Below, piece by piece: positions 52,541 to 58,008 of a DNA stretch of 58,008 nt; position 1 is the first letter of the stretch, and the number at the start of each line of letters is the position of its first letter. The position numbers and the translations under genes are program-made. Location of the stretch: contig JADHXC010000010.1 in the NCBI GenBank assembly GCA_016783135.1, forward strand, positions 1-58,008, read 5' to 3'. Source of the stretch: Dehalococcoidales bacterium. Its GTDB lineage: Bacteria; Chloroflexota; Dehalococcoidia; Dehalococcoidales; Fen-1064. Under the pieces are notes generated by a model. That model had not been told where the DNA came from. It was given only the letters and a program-made list of their open reading frames with translations, and searched no databases.

Positions 52541-53755
52541 TCAGTACACCACCTCTTCTTCAACAAGCCGGTCAATCTCGTCACGTGACATACCAAGCAG
52601 TTCTCCAAGCACATACTGGTTATGCTCACCAATCAGTGGTGCGGCACGCGGAATCCGTGCAGGCGTAGCGGAGAGACGCCAGGGTGGTCCGACAACCATT
52701 CTCTTTCCTATCTCGGGATGCTCTACTTCGGCCAGGATACCCCGTTCCTTCAGGTGGGGGTCCCGGGGAATCATTTTGCCGCTGTATGTCGGCATCGCAG
52801 CTATTCCTACACTCTGCAGGGCTTCCATCACCTCATAGTCAGTGTGCTGCCTGGTCCACTCCGCGACCAGTCTATCCAGCTCTGACTGGTTCTGTCGACG
52901 GCTGGCAGCGTCGGTAAACCTCTGGGCCTTCGTCCAGTCGGGACCACCAATAGCACTGCAGAAAGCCCGCCATTCTTCTTCGCCTGAGACTGCAATGGTG
53001 GCCCAATGGTCCTCTTCCTGGCAGGGATAGCAACCGTGTGGTGCCATGACCTCGTCGCTATTGCCATCGCGCTCTCTCACCCTGCCGTTCATGGTGTAAT
53101 CCATTAGCACATCCCCGACCAGACAACTGATAGCCGCAGCGGATGAAAGGTCTATGTACTGGCCTTTTCCGGTTCGCTGGCGGTAGTTGAGTGCGGCCAG
53201 TATCGCGAAGGCTGCCGTCGTGCCCACCCTGGTGTCGATGGCACCCGTCAGGGTGGACGGTGTCCCGTCAATATGACCGGAAACGTAGGCCAGCCCGCTC
53301 AGGGCAGCGAAAGTCGGGGCATAGCCAACATAGGTCCGTTCCGGACCAGTTGTACCTACCGCCGAAGAAGAAAGCATGATGATATCGGGTTTGACCTCTC
53401 TCAGCACCTCGTAGTCGAGACCCAACCTTTCCATTACACCAGGACGCATATTCTGGGTCACGACATCAGACACCTTCACCAGCCTCTTCGCGATATCGAT
53501 GGCCCTGGCCCGGGTAAGATTCAGGGTCAGGCTCAGTTTGTTCAGGTTAATGTCGTTGAAGACAGTCGACTGGTTGGGGCCGCCCATCATGGGTCCTGTC
53601 ATCAGCGACCGGAGCCGGGTATGGTCGAGACGCCGATGGCTTTCCACCTTTATCACCTCGGCACCGAGCATCGCCAGAAGAAGCGTGGCGTATGGCCCGG
53701 CCCACGCCCAGGTAAAATCGACTATCCTTACTCCATCCAGAGGGTATTCTCCCAT
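52541..53755 (-). CDS. CaiB/BaiF family III CoA-transferase
   Basis: 404 aa. DGVRIVDFTWAWAGPYATLL, GAEVIKVESH, then LNLTRARAIDIAKRLV and the catalytic Asp174 in TGAIDTRVG. The C-terminus LIGEHNQYVLGELLGM is typical. Substrate unknown. It lies 15 bases after a second CoA-transferase on the same strand, and the two may form a heteromer or act in series. Confidence 0.94.
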   Translation of the reverse strand: MGEYPLDGVRIVDFTWAWAGPYATLLLAMLGAEVIKVESHRRLDHTRLRSLMTGPMMGGPNQSTVFNDINLNKLSLTLNLTRARAIDIAKRLVKVSDVVTQNMRPGVMERLGLDYEVLREVKPDIIMLSSSAVGTTGPERTYVGYAPTFAALSGLAYVSGHIDGTPSTLTGAIDTRVGTTAAFAILAALNYRQRTGKGQYIDLSSAAAISCLVGDVLMDYTMNGRVRERDGNSDEVMAPHGCYPCQEEDHWATIAVSGEEEWRAFCSAIGGPDWTKAQRFTDAASRRQNQSELDRLVAEWTRQHTDYEVMEALQSVGIAAMPTYSGKMIPRDPHLKERGILAEVEHPEIGKRMVVGPPWRLSATPARIPRAAPLIGEHNQYVLGELLGMSRDEIDRLVEEEVVY

Positions 53756-53770
53756 GTTCCGCTCTCCAAT

Positions 53771-54973
53771 CTAGATGACACCACGTTCTTTCAATTCCGC
53801 CAGCTCTTCTTCACTGCGACCCAGGTACCCTCTGTAGACACTATCGTTATGCTCACCAAGAAGAGGGGCAGCACGGTTAGCCCGCCACGGCGTTTCCGAG
53901 AGCCTGTAAGGAGACGCAGGATAGCTGAGCTTGCCTGCCTCGGGATGTTCAACTTCGGTGAAAAACTCCCTGTGTTTCACCTGCGGAGAATTATATACGT
54001 CTGCCGCCGAGTTTATCGGTGACACCGGACAGCCGAAAGACTGCCCGCGATGGTATATCTCCTCCTTGTCGTACCGGAGCATCCACTCTTCAATCAGGGG
54101 CTGAAGCTCAGCTGCATTTTCAGAGCGGGTCCATTCATCCTTGCATTTCTCACTGTGTGCCCATTCCGGATTTCCGAGAAGCTCGACCAGGGCCTCCCAC
54201 TGGTGCTGCTGTGGCGCTATGACCATCACGTAGCCATCTTTACAGGGCATCAGTCCACCAAGCATTCCCCTCCGCCTGGCCGTGGCGTCGGGGTCGTTGG
54301 TGGATGCACTTATGTCAACCCTATCCAGTGAAATCAGGGTTTCCTGCCTGGAGACATCTATATGCTGGCCGGTACCACCTGGACCACGCTTATATAGCGC
54401 CGCCAGAGTGACTACCGCCCCACTGAGACCGGCATCGTAGTCGCCGACATATCCCCCACCCTTCACCGGAGTGGTATCCTCTCCATGCTTTTGCGTGAAG
54501 GGGAAACTCGCCTGCCCGCTGGCGTGGTAGATATTGAGATGATGTGCTTTGTAGCCCCGGTAAGGCCCCGTCTGCCCGAAGGGCGTTATCGAGGTCATTA
54601 TCAGAGAAGGGTTAACCTCTTTCAGGGAGCTATACCCGAGTCCCAGGCGTTCCATCGTGCCGGGAGTGGTGTCCTCAACCAGTACATCAGCCCACTTCAC
54701 CAGTTCAAGGAATATTACCTTACCGGCGCTGCTGGCAGGGTCCAGGGTAACGCCGTACTTATTGGTATTAAGATAGAGGAAGAGACCGCTTCGTTCCGGA
54801 TGGGGTATATCATAAAGGAATGGACCCCTGCTCCGTGCCTGGTCTCCGGTAACCGGTTTCTCGACCTTTATCACCTCGGCACCGAGGTCGGCCAGGAGCT
54901 TGGCACAGTATGGCCCACACACCATCTGGCAGTATTCCATCACCTTCACCCCGGCCAGAGCCGCTTGGTTCAT
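53771..54973 (-). CDS. CaiB/BaiF family III CoA-transferase
   Basis: 400 aa. AGVKVMEYCQMVCGPYCAKLL, GAEVIKVEKPVTGDQAR, and the catalytic Asp region GGGYVGDYDAG with Asp178 (Asp180 is a less likely alternative). LLGEHNDSVYRGYLG ends it. First gene of the two-gene minus-strand pair. A possible promoter TTGCGC-N17-TAGAGT lies about 30-60 bases upstream. Confidence 0.94.
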   Translation of the reverse strand: MNQAALAGVKVMEYCQMVCGPYCAKLLADLGAEVIKVEKPVTGDQARSRGPFLYDIPHPERSGLFLYLNTNKYGVTLDPASSAGKVIFLELVKWADVLVEDTTPGTMERLGLGYSSLKEVNPSLIMTSITPFGQTGPYRGYKAHHLNIYHASGQASFPFTQKHGEDTTPVKGGGYVGDYDAGLSGAVVTLAALYKRGPGGTGQHIDVSRQETLISLDRVDISASTNDPDATARRRGMLGGLMPCKDGYVMVIAPQQHQWEALVELLGNPEWAHSEKCKDEWTRSENAAELQPLIEEWMLRYDKEEIYHRGQSFGCPVSPINSAADVYNSPQVKHREFFTEVEHPEAGKLSYPASPYRLSETPWRANRAAPLLGEHNDSVYRGYLGRSEEELAELKERGVI

Positions 54974-55297
54974 AACCGCAAATCCCTTACCCTCAGGCTA
55001 TGCCACCTTACTGTCCTGTCACTCTAGAAAAGCCTGCTGAAGAGCGCAACGATGCTCACAACAGGCTCTCAGGCTTCCCCAAATACCCAGTATAGCACGT
55101 ATTGGTTCTGAACCTGTACCCAGGCATGTCTTCGACCAACCTTTCCAATAACCGAGCCGGTGCTCTTGACAAGACCGACATATCGGCTTAAAGTGTTCAA
55201 CATCAGATTACGGTAGGAGCGCCAACGGTATTCGGTCTCTACCATTAGGTGAACAGTACGTTGAGCGCAATAAAAACAGAGGAGGGATGCAAGAAAA
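54974..55297. other. intergenic region between divergent CoA-transferase operons
   Basis: Contains the plus-strand promoter at 55166-55194 and the minus-strand candidate promoter. An imperfect AGCCTGCTG...CAACAGGCT hairpin sits around 55030. No gene is seen. Confidence 0.4.
55166..55194 (+). promoter_or_regulatory. promoter of CoA-transferase gene
   Basis: TTGACA-N17-TAAAGT, about 100 bases before the ATG at 55298. Confidence 0.6.
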
Positions 55298-56578
55298 ATG
55301 AGTATGGCACTAGAAGGCATCAAGGTTATCGATTGCTCGCAGGTGGCGGCCGTGCCAATGTGCGCCCGCATCCTCGGCGACTTCGGGGCAGATGTCATCC
55401 ACATCGAAAACCCGACCACGGGTGATTACTGGCGGGTTTTCAAGGACGCCATGGCCGAGCAGGCTAATGCCTGCCCATCCGATTTCGACTACAACTGGGA
55501 GAACTATAATCGCAACAAGCGGAGCCTCACCCTTGACCTCTACAAGGAGAACGGTCGCGCTATCATCCATAAGATGGTGAAGGAAGCCGATGTGTTTCTC
55601 AGTAACTTGCGGGCCTTCGAGTTGGAGAGATTCCAGGTAGATTACGAGACCTTGAGCAAGATAAACCCGCGCATCATCTTCGGCAATGTCAACGGCTACG
55701 GCAAGGAGGGCCCGGACAAGGACCTCCCCGCCTATGACGCCACTGCCTATTGGGCACGCGCCGGTTTCCCGTATATAATGTCCCAGCCTGGTATCCCCGT
55801 TTATGGCTACCGACCGGCCATCGGCGATAATGTGGTCGGGATGTCTCTTGCCTATGGTGTGATGCAGGCCATGTACATCAGGGAAAAGACCGGAGTCGGC
55901 CAAACAGTAGATGTCTCATTACTCCATACCGGTCTCTTCCAGAACGGGTTTGACGTTTCCGGCGCACTCATCACCGGGCTGGACCCAGCAGACTGGAGAG
56001 AGCAACCCCCGCCGGAGTTGGTGCAGCAGTCCATGATGGCAGTCGCTCAGATTATGGCCTTCTATGGTGCCAAGGCGAACAGTCCGATGACTGGTCTGTA
56101 CATGACCAAGGACGCAAGGGCCCTGATATTTGTTATTCTGCAGCCGGACCGCTACTGGGCTAAGTTCTGCAAGGCAGTCGGGCGGGAAGACCTGGCTCAA
56201 AACCCCAAGTACGATACGATAGAGGGAAGGGCCGAGGACGTCGCTGAGTTGCGGCAAATCTTTTCGGGGATATTCATGACCAAGACCTACGAAGAGTGGC
56301 ATCCCCTTCTTGAAGGGATACCGTATGCTCCTAATCAGAGTCTCAAGGAGATCATCAACGACCCACAGGCAAGGGCCAGCGGTTGCTTCGTGTCTTATGA
56401 CCATCCCCAGCGTGGGCGTATCGAGCAGATAGCCAACCCGGTGATGATGAGCAAAAACCCTTCGTCGGTACGAATGCCAGCCCCTGAGTTCGGCCAGCAC
56501 ACCGAAGAGGTCCTGCTTGAGTACGGCTACTCCTGGGAGGACATCGCCCGCTTCAAGGATGAGGGTACCATCGCCTGA
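55298..56578 (+). CDS. CaiB/BaiF family III CoA-transferase
   Basis: 426 aa. Catalytic Asp177 lies in PAIGDNVVG. It shares ALEGIKVIDCSQVAAVPM, FGADVIHIENP and NWENYNRNKRSLTLDL with the protein at 239, and both keep the PAYD..AYWAR(S/A)G segment, so the two are paralogues from opposite ends of the window. GAGGAGGG precedes the ATG. Substrate unknown. Confidence 0.95.
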   Translation: MSMALEGIKVIDCSQVAAVPMCARILGDFGADVIHIENPTTGDYWRVFKDAMAEQANACPSDFDYNWENYNRNKRSLTLDLYKENGRAIIHKMVKEADVFLSNLRAFELERFQVDYETLSKINPRIIFGNVNGYGKEGPDKDLPAYDATAYWARAGFPYIMSQPGIPVYGYRPAIGDNVVGMSLAYGVMQAMYIREKTGVGQTVDVSLLHTGLFQNGFDVSGALITGLDPADWREQPPPELVQQSMMAVAQIMAFYGAKANSPMTGLYMTKDARALIFVILQPDRYWAKFCKAVGREDLAQNPKYDTIEGRAEDVAELRQIFSGIFMTKTYEEWHPLLEGIPYAPNQSLKEIINDPQARASGCFVSYDHPQRGRIEQIANPVMMSKNPSSVRMPAPEFGQHTEEVLLEYGYSWEDIARFKDEGTIA

Positions 56579-56721
56579 GACAGACCTTCCGGCACAAACC
56601 AACTGTCCACGATTGCACACGTTTACTGCTGGTGAAGCGGCCTCTGGTACCGTGCCACAGTGACGGGGTTAGTGTATGTGGATAATGACTCAACTCACTG
56701 GCAAAGAAGGTGAGATGGGAT

Positions 56722-56880
56722 ATGTTTCGCAGAGCATGGCAGCTACTGCTGTTAATTACGCTGCTGGCGTCCGTTGCTGCATCGGCAGGATACGGCAGAA
56801 TGAGACGCCCATCGGGCAGACTGATGCCGGTGACCGGATGGATGTCTAATGATATCTGGGACGACCAATCCCTGCAATGA
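56722..56880 (+). CDS. candidate small secreted peptide
   Basis: 52 aa. A plausible signal peptide: charged MFRRAWQ, hydrophobic LLLLITLLASVAA, and ASA before GYG. The mature part has about 30 residues, RMRRPSGRLMPVTGWMSND. GGTGAGATGGGAT lies before the ATG. A second frame (MISGTTNPCNDRWHKQ..., 56849-56986) overlaps its end with a different reading frame, so either the gene is frameshifted or two small frames overlap. No homologue is recognised. Confidence 0.4.
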   Translation: MFRRAWQLLLLITLLASVAASAGYGRMRRPSGRLMPVTGWMSNDIWDDQSLQ

Positions 56881-57386
56881 TAGGTGGCACAAGCAGACTA
56901 TAACCGTCCACATTACTGGCACCGTTGAAGAAGCAAAACACCTATATGACAAAACGGCGGATGAGCAAATCGGTGAAACGAAGTGATTAAGGATACCAAT
57001 GAATAGGCTTTCAATTACTGTGAAGTTTGCTTGCAGGCTTCTGCTGTTCGCCAAATTGTCGACACTTTCCAATTAGCAGGTCCTACCAACGGTATGACCG
57101 GCACCAGGCCGGAGCGTCTCGCCGTTGCCCCGCTTCACGTACCCTCGTTTAGGAAATGTTTCGGAAATTACCTGCTGTATTTATGTTTTCTTTAGCTTCC
57201 AGGCAGTACTGTTTTACTAGGAACTATGTGACAATCACGGACAGGAAGGAACGCTGGCACTGCGGATTACCGCGAATAATATTATCGGTGAGCTAATGCG
57301 CATCAGTAATGCCCGGGGAATAGTTGCGGCATAAGGACCGAGGGTGTCACACCTCTGGTATGGAAGAAACCAAGGAGTAGCATGAT
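56881..57386. other. intergenic region, possible decayed coding remnants
   Basis: The second frame at 56849-56986 (HKQTITVHITGTVEEAKHLY) looks coding-like but starts inside the first small frame. A 25-codon frame beginning 57000 follows. Beyond that there is AT-rich sequence and no recognisable gene, repeat or RNA until the sensor gene. Confidence 0.35.
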
Positions 57387-58008
57387 TTGATTGTATACGA
57401 AGCAGTACCCCTGATAGAAGTAGTTTTCAGCTTTATCCTGCTGGTGCTGTTGGTGGTCAGGGGCAAACACCATATCGCGCGGAAACCCTTCTTCCTGTTC
57501 CTTCTCAGCATGGTGCTGTGGGGATTCTTCATCTATCTAATGCGCCGTGAGTCTGACCTCACCATAGCACTGCTCTGGGAGAGACTGGTCTTCGTGGCCA
57601 TATTCAGCGCTGCCATTCTGTTCTACACGTTCACCGTCAGCCTCACCGGTGCCAGGCCCAGAAAATGGCTTCATTATCTGCCCTATGGTCTTTACTTTGC
57701 CTGCCTGGCCCTCATCCCCACCAAACTCATGGTCAGCGGTATGCAGGTCATGTGGTACGGCAAGGCTCCCATCATCGGTCCCCTCTTTCCGGCCTACGTC
57801 ATCAGTGTATATCTGCCCCTGACGTTGGGCCTGGTGATACTGATAAAGCACCGAAGACGCTCCCGCAATGTGGACGAGAAGATACGGCTCCAGTATATCG
57901 TTGCCGGCATCATCGCCATGTTCATCGGGGGGACCACTGACTACCTGCCCGTCCTCGGTATAAGTATGTACCCGCTGGGAATTGTCGGGAACATCCTGTT
58001 CTGCGTGC
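57387..58008 (+). CDS. membrane sensor, HisKA_7TM-type N-terminus (partial)
   Basis: Runs off the right edge; 207 codons are visible. The TTG at 57387 has AGGAG nine bases upstream. The visible part is six or seven hydrophobic segments: VPLIEVVFSFILLVLLVVRG, KPFFLFLLSMVLWGFFIYL, LLWERLVFVAIFSAAILFYT, WLHYLPYGLYFACLALI and others, ending DYLPVLGISMYPLGIVGNIL. That last segment and the W-RL pattern match the N-terminal 7TM domain of histidine kinases. The catalytic part is outside the window. Confidence 0.75.
   Translation, partial: MIVYEAVPLIEVVFSFILLVLLVVRGKHHIARKPFFLFLLSMVLWGFFIYLMRRESDLTIALLWERLVFVAIFSAAILFYTFTVSLTGARPRKWLHYLPYGLYFACLALIPTKLMVSGMQVMWYGKAPIIGPLFPAYVISVYLPLTLGLVILIKHRRRSRNVDEKIRLQYIVAGIIAMFIGGTTDYLPVLGISMYPLGIVGNILFCV

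Noticed and set aside
1-58008. tRNA or rRNA genes
   Set aside because: I found no stretch with tRNA cloverleaf signals or rRNA sequence by reading the intergenic regions; a covariance-model search could still find one.

Overview
The window reads as a chromosomal segment of a bacterium related to Chloroflexota/Dehalococcoidia, probably a sediment or deep-water lineage. This is inferred from gene content: many family III CoA-transferases, acyl-CoA enzymes, OFA-type MFS carriers, ferredoxin-linked 2-oxoacid oxidoreductases, dehalogenase-like hydrolases and TTG/GTG starts. There is no rRNA marker to confirm it. Gene density is high, Shine-Dalgarno sites are strong, and many promoters fit TTGACA-N17/18-TAnnnT. 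I see no tRNA, rRNA, CRISPR array, transposase or phage gene.

Layout. 0.2-4.7 kb (minus): an operon of two haloalkane-dehalogenase-type hydrolases, a short-chain dehydrogenase and a CoA-transferase. 4.8-7.0 kb: a HAD remnant, a Cof-type HAD phosphatase and an orphan peptide-type ABC permease. 7.0-12.6 kb: a signalling cluster with a PAS/GAF histidine kinase, a lone receiver, a PhoB/OmpR regulator, a NarL-type kinase and a receiver-only regulator. It is preceded by 11-bp-spaced TGTCAG repeats. 13-18.3 kb: a CocE/NonD hydrolase and two MFS carriers. 18.4-19.8 kb: a ferredoxin protein paired with an unrecognised cysteine protein. 20-27 kb: an Lhr-type helicase, a degenerate M28-like protein and purA. 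27.7-35.5 kb: an Old Yellow Enzyme-family reductase, a small membrane protein, enoyl-CoA hydratase, a probable hot-dog protein and an acyl-CoA dehydrogenase pair. 35.6-38.3 kb: a methyltransferase, a nitronate-monooxygenase-like protein and a duplicated-domain lipoprotein. 38.4-42.0 kb: a first KorDABC cassette plus a crotonase. 42.2-46.1 kb: tyrS, a DUF169 protein, a helical unknown, an MBL hydrolase and a double-ACT protein. 46.3-48.9 kb (minus): a second KorDABC cassette. 49-56.6 kb: two MFS carriers, an FMN reductase and three more CoA-transferases. The right edge holds the membrane N-terminus of a 7TM-type sensor.

Taken together, the metabolic genes suggest a cell that takes up organic acids, activates them by CoA transfer, oxidises them through acyl-CoA dehydrogenases and crotonases, and exchanges electrons through ferredoxin. 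Halogenated compounds may enter through the dehalogenase operon.

A dispersed, transposase-less element with about 20-bp terminal inverted repeats (TAGCAGGGTG...) and apparent TA target sites occurs four times. Two gene remnants (HAD and S58 peptidase) lie in intergenic DNA, showing gene decay between intact operons.
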